From: JANPLD01 sp964445765
Lineage (GTDB): Bacteria > Pseudomonadota > Alphaproteobacteria > Rickettsiales > UBA8987
Direction of reading: 5' to 3'
Assembly (NCBI GenBank): GCA_964445765.1
Contig: CAYULD010000003.1
Location: 124,001 to 188,000, forward strand
DNA length: 64,000 bases
A model generated the notes under the pieces. The model searched no databases. It worked only from the letters and a program-made list of their open reading frames with translations, and was not told the origin of the DNA. The stretch's first letter is position 1, and every line of letters begins with the position of its first letter. Positions 33,985 through 42,585 of the stretch are shown here, one piece after another. A program made the position numbers and the translations under genes.

Positions 33985-35073
33985 CTACTTCCCAGTGAAG
34001 AATAAAGCCAATAAATCTATGGCGAAGAAAACAACTATAATAAATTCTAGCCATAGCATTTTCGCACTTGAAATTTCAGAGTGAGCTACAGAATATAATG
34101 TATCTAATTGTGAAAGCCTCTCTGCAACGCTATTACGCCATTTATCTAAGTGAAATTTTTCTCTAGCACCCATATAAACCCTTGCTAAATACCAATCACC
34201 AAAAAATTTTGTAATATGGGTAACTTCATCATTTAGCTTTGTAACATCAACCCTTAAAGTTCTTAGATTTCTTAGGATGTTATAATTAAAATTGAATAAA
34301 CCAATTTTCTTATATTTAACATCATCATAGGCTTTATTGAGATAATTATCTAGGCGATAATCCATCACTTTATATTCTTCAAGCTGAAGATTTGCGAGTT
34401 CTAAAACATAAATAGTATCTTCAACATAGCCGGTTAAATCAACTACAAAGGCAGAATCCCAGTCAATAACAGATATTTCTTGATTGCTATATGAAAGATT
34501 AATTTTAAGAGTTTCTTCAATCTGCTGGTTGCTCAAAATATTAGGCTTACTTTCAGTTATAAGCTCTGCAATTTTAATTCTATTTTCATTATACCAATTA
34601 TTGATATTGGCAGAGTTTTCATTTTCTAAATCAGTAACGCAAAATATTGTATATGCTTCAGGTTCAAAATTTTGTTGGGCTTCTTGAATTAACGCAGGCT
34701 TTATGTTTTGCACAGTTTTTTTGCAAATATTAATTGCAATTTCATCAAGTTTTAAGCCGTTATCTAGTTTAGGGGCGTGAAATTGTTGAAGGTTTTCAAA
34801 ATCAAAATTTTCAAATTCTAGATGAAAATTGATTGAAATAACGCCAACCTCATAAATATTTAATTTTGCTTTTAGCTTTTTGCCATTTGATAAAATATCT
34901 AAATCAGAAACCTCAAATGAAAGGGGCTTATATAAAGGTATATCTTTTGGAAAAGTGTGATCTGTGCTGATTTCAAGGGGTAAGGCATCAGATTGTAAAA
35001 TTTCAGAAAGTTTTTTAGTATTAACTTCATTAGCAACATCAAATGCGTATAAATAAACAACTTTACCCTTCAT
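33985..35073 (-). CDS. RMD1/YagE (DUF155)-like tail-anchored protein
   Basis: 362 residues. The C-terminal part resembles the DUF155/RMD1 family: a helical LYSVAHSEISSAKMLWLEFI, then a final transmembrane helix (about 338-358, FIIVVFFAIDLLALFF). A VIDWDSAFVVD segment and repeated charged helices lie before it. The N-terminal half is less clear. Membrane insertion by the tail is likely. DUF155 proteins support mitochondrial translation in yeast, but bacterial roles are not established. It converges on the transglutaminase gene (7 bp apart). Confidence 0.65.
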   Translation of the reverse strand: MKGKVVYLYAFDVANEVNTKKLSEILQSDALPLEISTDHTFPKDIPLYKPLSFEVSDLDILSNGKKLKAKLNIYEVGVISINFHLEFENFDFENLQQFHAPKLDNGLKLDEIAINICKKTVQNIKPALIQEAQQNFEPEAYTIFCVTDLENENSANINNWYNENRIKIAELITESKPNILSNQQIEETLKINLSYSNQEISVIDWDSAFVVDLTGYVEDTIYVLELANLQLEEYKVMDYRLDNYLNKAYDDVKYKKIGLFNFNYNILRNLRTLRVDVTKLNDEVTHITKFFGDWYLARVYMGAREKFHLDKWRNSVAERLSQLDTLYSVAHSEISSAKMLWLEFIIVVFFAIDLLALFFTGK

Positions 35074-35174
35074 AAAAATATAAGAACATAAATTTTACTT
35101 TATGTTGTAACTGAAAATGCAATCTTGTCAAAAAATTACAAAAAATAAATTATTTTTAAGAATATAGCTCTACA

Positions 35175-35969
35175 TCAATAATTCTCTACATCAATACTTG
35201 GATATCTTTTTGCAGGGGCTGCTGGGTTTTCCTCTTTAATTACTATTGGTTTAGGAGGAGTATTATGTTGATCTGCATCTGATATCACAATATTAGGATA
35301 CTCATGCTTACTATTACGATCAAATATAACACCTCTTCCTTTAAAGCCTAAAAGGTTAGCTACTTTAATAGGTAGAAGTCTTAATAATTTTGCTGTTTTA
35401 GAGCTTCCTAATAAACTATAATCTTTTGGAGCTTCTCTAAAGCCAGTATTTAGAAAAAAATTTTTATATTCTGATAGTTTAGCTTCTACAGCATCATTGC
35501 ACAAAACAATAATATTAAATTTATTAATAATAACTCTATTACCATTAATTAAATCACCATTTAAATTTTTAAGATAACATGCTGCATCTCGGTACATATC
35601 TTTTATTACTAAAAATAAATTATCTCTATTACATTTTAAAGATAAAAAATCTCGAGAAATTATAATTTCTTTAAAATTTGTCGGCTTTTCAGCTCCATTA
35701 TTATTTTCATTAAAATTGAGTATTAAATTTGCACCTGTATCTCTGCATTGGTACATTTTAACATTAGAATTTTCACAAAGGTTAACTATCAGATCTGAAG
35801 AGCTGTTATGGTCATTTGGATTATTAAAAAATAAATATTTAATTTCAGCATTTTTGAGATTTACAGTTAAATTTCTTGAAGAGCAATTTATAAGTAAATC
35901 TTCAATATTTCGATTTTCAATAGTAATGGTATCTGAATTTGCATCGATTTTAATTTTTTTTTCAGACAT
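35175..35969 (-). CDS. Orphan Asn-rich protein with beta-strand-like repeats
   Basis: 264 residues, no recognised family, no signal peptide and no clear membrane segment. The N-terminal two thirds alternate hydrophobic and polar residues in runs of about 18-22 (ITIENRNIEDLLINC, LTVNLKNAEIKYLFF, LIVNLCENSNVKMYQC, LILNFNEN), suggesting a beta-solenoid. The C-terminal ~70 residues are proline-rich and basic (NTPPKPIVIKEENPAAPAKR). It is flanked by AT-rich DNA on both sides. It may be lineage-specific. Confidence 0.6.
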   Translation of the reverse strand: MSEKKIKIDANSDTITIENRNIEDLLINCSSRNLTVNLKNAEIKYLFFNNPNDHNSSSDLIVNLCENSNVKMYQCRDTGANLILNFNENNNGAEKPTNFKEIIISRDFLSLKCNRDNLFLVIKDMYRDAACYLKNLNGDLINGNRVIINKFNIIVLCNDAVEAKLSEYKNFFLNTGFREAPKDYSLLGSSKTAKLLRLLPIKVANLLGFKGRGVIFDRNSKHEYPNIVISDADQHNTPPKPIVIKEENPAAPAKRYPSIDVENY

Positions 35970-36140
35970 TTGGATCTTGAGTGTTTTTATTAATAGAGAA
36001 TATAAGATTATTTGACATTAAAAAAATTTCATTTCAAACAAAAATTATATACACAAAAAAATTGTTTTTTATGGAACTTAAGTAAAATATAACATATTTT
36101 GATTATTGTCCAATTCAAAGTTTTTTAAAATTATATCCAT

Positions 36141-36797
36141 ATGACCCAAAAAACCAAAATAGCCCCATCAATTTTATCAGCGGATTTTTCTAAACTGGCG
36201 GAGGAAATTCAAGCCATAGATAAAGCCGGTGCGGATATGGTGCATATAGATGTTATGGATGGCAGATTTGTGCCAAATTTAACTATTGGGCCTGTGGTTC
36301 TTTCTTCCATCAGAAAAGTTACAAAATTGCCGTTTGATACTCACTTGATGATTGTTGAGCCGGAGAAATATATCTCTGATTTTCGTAAGGCAGGTGCGGA
36401 TATTATAACAGTTCACTATGAAGCCTGCCCACATCTTGATAGAACAATCTCACAAATTAAAGAAACTGGTGCCAAGGCTGGGGTTTCAATAGTTCCCTCA
36501 ACGCCTGAAAGCGTGCTTGAATATATATTGCCTGAAATTGATTTAGTTCTGGTGATGTCTGTAAACCCCGGTTTTGGTGGGCAAAAATTCATACCTTATT
36601 CGCTTGAAAAAATTAGAAATCTTCGCAAGATGATTGATAAAACTGGCAAAAATATTATGCTGCAAGTTGATGGCGGAGTTAACCAAAATAACATCAGGCA
36701 AATTCTTAATGCAGGGGCGGATACCATAGTTGCAGGCTCCGCAGTGTTTGATGGCAAGCCAGAGAATTATGCAGGTAACATTGAAAAACTTAGATAG
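36141..36797 (+). CDS. rpe: Ribulose-phosphate 3-epimerase
   Basis: TIM-barrel metalloenzyme interconverting ribulose-5-phosphate and xylulose-5-phosphate in the pentose phosphate pathway. At 218 residues it shows IAPSILSADFSKL, VHIDVMDGRFVPN, LPFDTHLMI, VLVMSVNPGFGGQKFI and DGGVNQNNI, the metal-binding and phosphate-binding segments of the family. It stands apart from other sugar-phosphate genes here. Confidence 0.97.
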   Translation: MTQKTKIAPSILSADFSKLAEEIQAIDKAGADMVHIDVMDGRFVPNLTIGPVVLSSIRKVTKLPFDTHLMIVEPEKYISDFRKAGADIITVHYEACPHLDRTISQIKETGAKAGVSIVPSTPESVLEYILPEIDLVLVMSVNPGFGGQKFIPYSLEKIRNLRKMIDKTGKNIMLQVDGGVNQNNIRQILNAGADTIVAGSAVFDGKPENYAGNIEKLR

Positions 36798-36929
36798 AAT
36801 TATAAAAATTGAGTATATTTTTTGAAGAAATTTGAGTCTACTTTATAATAAAAACATCAAGGATTTTCTATAATTTCAAAGAGAATATTTCATTTAAAAA
36901 AATTAGAAAAAAATAACTTAAAAAAATTT

Positions 36930-37085
36930 ATGACTGAGGAAAATCAAAATAAAGAATCGCCGCACCCAAAGAATAATGATGAGCTTCAAGAAATTTTATC
37001 TAAAATCCCTGAAATTGGTGGGCCAAAAACCGGCACAACAAAATTTGGCGATTGGAGCAATAAAGGCAGAGTAAGTGATTTCTGA
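36930..37085 (+). CDS. Succinate dehydrogenase assembly factor 4-like (DUF1674)
   Basis: A 51-residue protein. Its C-terminus reads EIGGPKTGTTKFGDWSNKGRVSDF, which fits the DUF1674/SDHAF4 signature (EIGG…P…T…YGDWE.KGR..DF) except that Lys-Phe replaces the common Arg-Tyr. SDHAF4 binds FAD-loaded SdhA and aids complex II assembly; small bacterial homologues are typical of alphaproteobacteria. It lies between rpe and the convergent rpoH. No sdh genes are in the window. Confidence 0.85.
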   Translation: MTEENQNKESPHPKNNDELQEILSKIPEIGGPKTGTTKFGDWSNKGRVSDF

Positions 37086-37122
37086 TTTTTAATTTTACTA
37101 AATCACTCACGCTTTGATTATC

Positions 37123-37992
37123 TTAAGCCTTAGTAGTAAGTGGAAGCATAAAATTTTGGAGTTTTTCTAAGGCACGATTTTCAATTTGGCGAACTCTTTC
37201 ACGAGAAATTCCATAAAAATTGCTTATATCATCAAGTGTGAGTGGGTTTTCAAGAAGTCTGCGTTTTCTGATGATATCCCTTTCCCTATCGTTGAGGTTT
37301 TCTAAGGCTTTTGCAAGTAAAGCCTTGTTAAAATTTTCCTCTTGAGCATTAGCTAAAATAACTTCTTGATTGTCAGATTTATCTTCAATGAAATTAATTT
37401 TCTCATCATCACTATCTTCAGCAATAGAGGTGTTGAGGGATTGTGCTTTATTACTCATCAACATATCCATATCACGCACTTCTTCTGCGGTAACATCAAG
37501 CGTTTCAGCTATTTCATCGGTATTAGCATCAGACATATTAATAGATGATGAATCACCAGTAAGCTGATTTTTTAGCCTTTTCAGATTGTAAAATAACCTT
37601 TTTTGAGTAGCACTTGAGCCAATTTTAACTATTGACCAAGATTTTAATACAAACTCATTAATGGTTGCTTTAATCCACCACATTGCATAAGTTGAAAGCC
37701 TAAAACCTTTAGATGGATCAAACTTTTTAACGGCTGTCATAAGGCCAATATTACCCTCACTGATAATGTCATTTATCGGAAGGCCATAACCCCTAAAAGA
37801 CATAGCGATTTTAACTACCAAGCGAAGATGGCTTGTAACTAGTTTGTGAGCGGCTGAGATATCATTATGCTCTTTATAGCGAACCGCCAGCATATATTCT
37901 TCATTCTCATCTAATATTGGGAATTTATTGACTTGCTCAATATAGGCAGTAAGCCCATTTTCTTGAATTACAGGAAGATTTATCTTACTCAT
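37123..37992 (-). CDS. rpoH: RNA polymerase sigma-32 factor RpoH
   Basis: Heat-shock sigma factor, 289 residues. Region 2 has SHLRLVVKIAMSFRGYGLPINDIISEGNIGLMTAVKKFDPSKGFRLSTYAMWWIKATI; the RpoH box is QKRLFYNLKRLK (family QRKLFFNLR); region 4 ends LTLDDISNFYGISRERVRQIENRALEKL. A strong GGAGG lies 8 bp before the ATG, in a leader of about 40 bases. The promoter region is divergent to tRNA-Leu and holds a palindrome, CTTGATTAATTAGTCAAG. Confidence 0.95.
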   Translation of the reverse strand: MSKINLPVIQENGLTAYIEQVNKFPILDENEEYMLAVRYKEHNDISAAHKLVTSHLRLVVKIAMSFRGYGLPINDIISEGNIGLMTAVKKFDPSKGFRLSTYAMWWIKATINEFVLKSWSIVKIGSSATQKRLFYNLKRLKNQLTGDSSSINMSDANTDEIAETLDVTAEEVRDMDMLMSNKAQSLNTSIAEDSDDEKINFIEDKSDNQEVILANAQEENFNKALLAKALENLNDRERDIIRKRRLLENPLTLDDISNFYGISRERVRQIENRALEKLQNFMLPLTTKA

Positions 37993-38038
37993 AAATAACC
38001 TCCATTTTTTATGATTTCTTATGATTTATTTATAATAA

Positions 38039-38056
38039 CTTGATTAATTAGTCAAG
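38039..38056 (-). promoter_or_regulatory. Palindromic promoter element upstream of rpoH
   Basis: CTTGATTAATTAGTCAAG. On the minus strand it reads CTTGACTAATTAATCAAG, then TTATTATAAAT, giving a TTGACT -35 and a TATAAA-like -10 about 15-17 bp on. Nearly the same string precedes tRNA-Leu in the opposite direction. Confidence 0.55.
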
Positions 38057-38156
38057 AAAAATTGGAACAAAATTGGAGCATAAATTGAAAAAATAATTAA
38101 TTATTCATTTTAAGACTTTTAAAAAACATTCTTAATGTTTTTTAATTAGAACTTCA

Positions 38157-38186
38157 CTTGACTAATTAAATGCAAGTTAATAAAAG
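38157..38186 (+). promoter_or_regulatory. Putative tRNA-Leu promoter
   Basis: CTTGACTAATTAAATGCAAG is followed by TTAATAAAAG. TTGACT (38158-38163) is a good -35 and TAAAAG (38181-38186) a weak -10 with 17-bp spacing, 14 bp before the tRNA. It mirrors the rpoH element. Confidence 0.55.
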
Positions 38187-38199
38187 GCTTTAATTTTTA

Positions 38200-38284
38200 G
38201 CGGTTATGGTGGAATTGGTAGACACGCAGCCTTGAGGTGGCTGTGCCGCGAGGCGTGGAAGTTCGAGTCTTCTTAACCGCACCA
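38200..38284 (+). tRNA. tRNA-Leu (anticodon GAG)
   Basis: An 85-base class II tRNA. The acceptor arms GCGGTTA and TAACCGC pair fully and CCA is encoded (38282-38284). The anticodon loop TTGAGGT, closed by CAGCC/GGCTG, gives GAG at 38234-38236, reading CUC/CUU. A variable arm of type II length and the T loop GTTCGAGTC are present. Confidence 0.96.
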
Positions 38285-38296
38285 TTGAATTTTTAC

Positions 38297-38785
38297 ATGA
38301 AATCAGAGTTCAAAATTCTATTTCTATGCACGCATAATTCTTGTCGCTCAGTAATGGCAGAAGGCTTGATGCAACATTATAGCAAAGGCAAGTTTAAGGT
38401 CTATTCAGCGGGAAGTTTTCCATCAGGTAAAATAAACTTAAAAGCAATACAAACTCTTCAGAAAAACGGCATTAAAGCTGATTATAATAATTTCAAAAGC
38501 CAATCTTGGGATGATTTTGAAAATATAAAAATGGATATTGTTATCACTGTTTGTGATAATGCCTCTGGTGAAACCTGCCCATTGTTTTTGGGCGGAGCTG
38601 TTAAGGCTCACTGGGGCGTTTTTGATCCATCGCAAGTTAACGGTGAAGCAGAAATTGAATCCTCATTTCAAAATGCATTTGAAATTTTGCAAAAGAGAAT
38701 AATTGCCTTGGTTGAATTGGATTTGAATAATCTATCAAAAGAACAGCTAAAACAACAATTAGATAAAATTGGTAATATTACCTAA
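38297..38785 (+). CDS. arsC: ArsC-type low-molecular-weight phosphatase (arsenate reductase)
   Basis: 162 residues from the ATG at 38297; an earlier in-frame ATG runs inside the tRNA and is not real. The P-loop CTHNSCRS (CX5R) near the N-terminus is the LMW protein tyrosine phosphatase/thioredoxin-coupled ArsC active site. TVCDNASGETCPLF supplies the second and third redox cysteines of the arsenate reductase triad, and AHWGVFDPS the catalytic Asp loop. Reduction of arsenate to arsenite is the likely activity. No arsenite pump or ArsR is near. Confidence 0.85.
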   Translation: MKSEFKILFLCTHNSCRSVMAEGLMQHYSKGKFKVYSAGSFPSGKINLKAIQTLQKNGIKADYNNFKSQSWDDFENIKMDIVITVCDNASGETCPLFLGGAVKAHWGVFDPSQVNGEAEIESSFQNAFEILQKRIIALVELDLNNLSKEQLKQQLDKIGNIT

Positions 38786-38813
38786 TTTTTTAATTATCAA
38801 ATTCACAAATCTA

Positions 38814-40376
38814 TTAATGCCTGAAATGCCTAATGCCGGTGAAGACCATTGCGATGTTATTTTTATCTGCGGCTTCTATAACTTCTTCATCTCTAACAGA
38901 GCCACCGGGTTGAATAACCGCTGTTATACCTTCTTTTGCACCAGCTTCTAGGCCATCTGCAAAGGGGAAGAATGCATCAGAGGCAAGCACTGAGCCTTCC
39001 GCACTTTCAGAGTTTTTATTCACTTCTTTTGCCTTCCAAGCACCAATGCGAGATGAATCTATACGGCTCATCTGCCCAGCACCAATGCCGATTGTAGCTA
39101 AATCTTTAGCGTAAACTATCGCATTAGATTTTACATGCTTGCAGATGGTAAATGCAAAAAGTAAATCTTCCATTTCTCTATCAGTTGGCTTGCGTTTTGT
39201 AACAATTTTTAAGTTATTTACATCAAGCACAATATTATCTTTATCTTGCAGTAAAAAACCAGATTTTATTGCTTGAATTTTCTTTTCAGAAATTTGGTTT
39301 GCGTTCTTAATATGCCCAATTTCAAGCACTCTTAAATTCTTTTTACTGCTGAAAATTTCTAGGGCTTCTTTGGTGTAAGAAGGTGCAATTATAACTTCGC
39401 AAAATATTTTTGCGGCTTTTTCTGCGGTGGTTTTATCAACTTCACGATTAAAGGCAAAGATGCCTCCAAAAGCAGATACGGGATCACAATTAAGAGCTTT
39501 TTCAAAAGCTTCTGCCAGATTTTCAGAGGAAGCAACACCGCAAGGGTTATTGTGTTTTACAATAACGGCAGATGGCTGTTGAAACTCAGAAACAAGCTCA
39601 TAGGCGGAATCTGCATCTAAAATATTATTATAGCTGAGCTCCTTACCTTGTAAGAATTTTGCATTAGCAACTGATGGAATATTGCTATCTGCAACATATA
39701 AAGCGGCTTTTTGATGAGGGTTTTCACCATATCTAAGAATAGATTTGCGATTTGCTGTAAGGGCAATTTTTTCAGGAAATTCAACGCTAAGCTGATTATC
39801 AAACCAAGTGGCGATTGCGGAATCATAACTTGCGGTTCTAGTAAAAGCCTCACCAGCTAAGGCTTTGCTGATTTCTTCAGGGATAGAATTATTATTCTGC
39901 TTCATAATTTCAATAATCCCTTCATATCTCTCAGGGTTAACAACAACCGCAACAAATTTATGATTTTTTGCAGATGAGCGTATCATTGAAGGCCCCCCAA
40001 TATCAATGTTTTCAATGGTTTCTTCAAATGATGCATTTTTCTTAGCGGTTTCTTCAAATGCATATAAATTCACAATCACCATATTAATTTGTTCAATATC
40101 GTGAAGCTCCATAGCTTTCAGGTGCTCTTTATTATCTCGCACTGCAAGCAAACCGCCATGAACTTTAGGGTGCAGGGTTTTAACTCTGCCATCCATAATT
40201 TCAGGAAAGCCAGTGAATTCTGAAATATCTTTAACCTTAATATTATTCTCTTTTAGCAATTTTGCTGTGCCACCAGTTGAAATAATTTCAATTTTTTGGC
40301 TATCCAAAAATTTTGCGAAATCTACAACGCCAGTTTTATCAGTTACAGAAATTAAGGCTCTTTTAATTTTAATCAT
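38814..40376 (-). CDS. purH: Bifunctional AICAR transformylase/IMP cyclohydrolase
   Basis: Last two steps of de novo IMP synthesis. At 520 residues it has the full two-domain length. The N-terminal cyclohydrolase (about 1-195) starts KRALISVTDKTGVVDFAKFL and contains STGGTAKLL and DGRVKTLHPKVHGG. The transformylase domain has LRYGENPHQKAALY, KHNNPCGVA and DAFFPFADGLEAGAKEGITAVIQPGGS. purB is also in this window (48462) but not in the same unit. Confidence 0.97.
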   Translation of the reverse strand: MIKIKRALISVTDKTGVVDFAKFLDSQKIEIISTGGTAKLLKENNIKVKDISEFTGFPEIMDGRVKTLHPKVHGGLLAVRDNKEHLKAMELHDIEQINMVIVNLYAFEETAKKNASFEETIENIDIGGPSMIRSSAKNHKFVAVVVNPERYEGIIEIMKQNNNSIPEEISKALAGEAFTRTASYDSAIATWFDNQLSVEFPEKIALTANRKSILRYGENPHQKAALYVADSNIPSVANAKFLQGKELSYNNILDADSAYELVSEFQQPSAVIVKHNNPCGVASSENLAEAFEKALNCDPVSAFGGIFAFNREVDKTTAEKAAKIFCEVIIAPSYTKEALEIFSSKKNLRVLEIGHIKNANQISEKKIQAIKSGFLLQDKDNIVLDVNNLKIVTKRKPTDREMEDLLFAFTICKHVKSNAIVYAKDLATIGIGAGQMSRIDSSRIGAWKAKEVNKNSESAEGSVLASDAFFPFADGLEAGAKEGITAVIQPGGSVRDEEVIEAADKNNIAMVFTGIRHFRH

Positions 40377-40446
40377 AATTTTAATATCTTATTTTTTGAC
40401 ATTTTTAATTCCTTATAGTTAAGTGAATGTAAAATAAAATATAAAA

Positions 40447-41871
40447 ATGGTATTTGAAAATTATAATTCTGGCAATTTTTATGATGAGCTTTTTGATAAT
40501 CAAAATAAAGCTCGCCAATCTGCATTGCCATTAGTTTGGGGGTTATCTCACCTCAAACTTTCTGAGCTTAGAAAAAAGCAAGAATTAGCTGAAACATTGC
40601 TTATGCAAATGGGGGTTACATTCACAGTTTATGGTGATAAACGCTCCACTGAGAAAATTATGCCGTTTGATGTTATCCCTAGAATTATCCCTGCATCAGA
40701 ATTTGATTATATTGAAAAGGGCTTGAAGCAAAGAATACACGCTCTTAATTTATTTCTTTCAGATTGTTATGGGGAGAAAAAAATATTTAAGGATAAAATT
40801 ATCCCTGAAGATTTGATTTTCAAAAGTGAATTTTATATCCCTCAGCTTGATGGCTTCCGCCCGCCCAAAGATGTTTGGGTGCATATCAGCGGTATTGATT
40901 TAGTGCGTGGTGGTGATGGCAAATATTATATTCTGGAAGATAATTTGCGTTGCCCTTCAGGCGTTTCTTATGTGTTAGAAAATAGAAATGTTCTTAAAAG
41001 AACTTTTCCTGAAATTTTCAATACAATTAATCTTCGCCCTGTTAGTAATTATCCAAGTGAGCTTTTCAAAACTCTTAAATATCTTAGCGATATTGAAAAC
41101 CCAAATATAGTTGTTTTAACACCCGGTATTTTTAACTCAGCTTACTTTGAACATTCTTATTTAGCTCAACAAATGGGGGTTCAACTGGTGGAAGGCTCAG
41201 ATTTAGTGGTGCGTGATGAAATCGTTTATATGAAAACCACTAAGGGCCTGCAAAAAGTTGATGTTATTTATCGCAGAATTGATGATGCATTTCTTGATCC
41301 CAAATTTTTCCGCCCTGATTCTATGCTTGGTGTGCCGGGCATTATGAGTGCTTATCTTGCCGGTAATGTTGCACTTGCAAACGCCCCCGGGGTAGGCATT
41401 GCAGATGATAAAGTTATATATGCTTATGTGCCTGAAATTATAAAATATTATTTAGGTGAGGAAGCTATTTTAAGCAATGTGCCAACTTATCTTTGCTGGC
41501 GAGAAGAAGATAGAAAATATGTGATTGAAAATATCCATAATTTAGTTGTGAAGGCTGCAACTTTATCAGGCGGATATGGCTTGCTAATTGGCCCGCATTC
41601 TAACAAAGAACAGCAGCAAGAATTTATTGATAAAATAAATGATGACCCAAGAAATTATATCGCACAACCTGTTGTTTCACTTTCTACAGTGCCAACTATT
41701 ACCCCTGATGGCATTGAGCCTCGCCATGTTGATTTACGCCCTTATATTTTATATGGCAAAGAAACTTACATTTCACCCGGTGGGTTAACTAGAGTTGCAC
41801 TTCGCAAAGGCTCTTTGGTGGTTAATTCTTCTCAAGGTGGCGGAAGTAAAGATACTTGGGTGGTGGCTTAA
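40447..41871 (+). CDS. Circularly permuted ATP-grasp protein
   Basis: 474 residues of the family formerly split into DUF404 and DUF407. Segments include ILEDNLRCPSGVSYVLENR, VLTPGIFNSAYFEHSYLAQQMGVQLVEGSDL, VDVIYRRIDDAFLDP, NAPGVGIADDKVIYAYVPEIIKYYLGEE and the glycine-rich VVKAATLSGGYGLLIGP that binds ATP. It is thought to form amide bonds in a small peptide together with alpha-E and transglutaminase partners. The partner alpha-E gene lies downstream but is separated by a toxin-antitoxin pair; the DUF2126 partner is at 30642. Confidence 0.9.
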   Translation: MVFENYNSGNFYDELFDNQNKARQSALPLVWGLSHLKLSELRKKQELAETLLMQMGVTFTVYGDKRSTEKIMPFDVIPRIIPASEFDYIEKGLKQRIHALNLFLSDCYGEKKIFKDKIIPEDLIFKSEFYIPQLDGFRPPKDVWVHISGIDLVRGGDGKYYILEDNLRCPSGVSYVLENRNVLKRTFPEIFNTINLRPVSNYPSELFKTLKYLSDIENPNIVVLTPGIFNSAYFEHSYLAQQMGVQLVEGSDLVVRDEIVYMKTTKGLQKVDVIYRRIDDAFLDPKFFRPDSMLGVPGIMSAYLAGNVALANAPGVGIADDKVIYAYVPEIIKYYLGEEAILSNVPTYLCWREEDRKYVIENIHNLVVKAATLSGGYGLLIGPHSNKEQQQEFIDKINDDPRNYIAQPVVSLSTVPTITPDGIEPRHVDLRPYILYGKETYISPGGLTRVALRKGSLVVNSSQGGGSKDTWVVA

Positions 41872-41889
41872 TTTTAGTGTAAAGTAAAC

Positions 41890-41921
41890 TTGACGCATTA
41901 TATAAAATTTTATATTATAAT
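41890..41921 (+). promoter_or_regulatory. Promoter of the toxin-antitoxin pair
   Basis: TTGACG (41890-41895), a 17-bp spacer and TATTAT (41913-41918), overlapping a perfect TATAAT at 41916-41921. The toxin ATG is at 41934, so the leader would be only about 6-10 bases and has no Shine-Dalgarno sequence, implying a near-leaderless, weakly translated toxin. Confidence 0.65.
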
Positions 41922-41933
41922 ATGGTTTAATTA

Positions 41934-42251
41934 ATGGTTTATGAAATTTCAATTCTTTATGATGAATATGGCTGGAGTTTTTATCAAGATTGGATAGACG
42001 CACTTGATGAAATAACTTCAGAAAGAATAAAGAATCGTATCAATAGAATTAAATTTGGTAATTTTGGAGACTTTAAGAAAATTTATAAAAATATTTATGA
42101 ATTAAGATTTTTCTTCGGCTCAGGGTATAGAGTTTATTTCGCAAAAGAGAATAAAAATATTATCCTTTTACTTGCAGGCGGTGATAAATCAACTCAGAAA
42201 AAAGATATAAAAAAATCAATAGAAATTTATGAAAAGTATAAATCTAAATAA
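41934..42251 (+). CDS. RelE/ParE-superfamily toxin, HI1419/Gp49 type
   Basis: 105 residues. ISILYDEYGWSFYQDWIDALDE, RIKNRINRIKFGNFGDFKKI, IYELRFFFGSGYRVYFAKENKNIILLLAGGDKSTQKKDI match the killer protein of the putative addiction module HI1419. The family cleaves ribosome-bound mRNA. As in that family, the toxin gene comes first and overlaps the antitoxin (42229). It has its own promoter and sits between the ATP-grasp and alpha-E genes. Confidence 0.88.
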   Translation: MVYEISILYDEYGWSFYQDWIDALDEITSERIKNRINRIKFGNFGDFKKIYKNIYELRFFFGSGYRVYFAKENKNIILLLAGGDKSTQKKDIKKSIEIYEKYKSK

Positions 42252-42585
42252 GGGAAAATATACCTTGGTTTCTTTTGAAGATTTAAGAATTAAAGAACTC
42301 ACTGAACCCAGAAAAGCAAAAATTGCGTTAAAAATTGCACTTGAGGAATATGAAAAAGATGGCGATTTGCTTGCATTACTAGATTTTTTTAGGCAATTAG
42401 CGAAAGCTCAAGGGGGCTTATCTAAGATTGCAAAAAAATCTAAGATAAGTCGTCAGGCTTTGCATTCTGCGCTTTCAAGTGATGGTAACCCCAAAATAAA
42501 AACTTTTGAGGCAATATTAAACAGCCTTGGATATAGAATAAGCTTTAAGCCTATTAATTCAGCTTCTAAAGAAAAGAGGGTGTGA
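42229..42585 (+). CDS. Antitoxin, HI1420-type helix-turn-helix protein
   Basis: 118 residues. An N-terminal part wraps the toxin in this family (FEDLRIKELTEPRKAKIALKIALEEYEKDGDLLALLDFFRQLAKAQGGLSKIA). A helix-turn-helix KSKISRQALHSALSSDGNPKIKTFEAILNSLGYRI follows. It starts 23 bp inside the toxin gene, so the two are coupled. Its TGA overlaps the ATG of the alpha-E gene (TGATG), tying downstream translation to the antitoxin. It should autoregulate at the 41890-41921 promoter. Confidence 0.88.
   Translation: MKSINLNKGKYTLVSFEDLRIKELTEPRKAKIALKIALEEYEKDGDLLALLDFFRQLAKAQGGLSKIAKKSKISRQALHSALSSDGNPKIKTFEAILNSLGYRISFKPINSASKEKRV

Noticed and set aside
38166..38180. TTAA-N7-TTAA, a perfect match to the Caulobacter CtrA motif, upstream of tRNA-Leu
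   Set aside because: In DNA this AT-rich the pattern is expected by chance many times, and no ctrA gene is in view. I kept only the promoter call.
38237..38296. An N-terminal extension of the ArsC-like protein beginning MAVPRGVEVRVF
   Set aside because: These codons lie inside the tRNA-Leu gene. The family start aligns at 38297.
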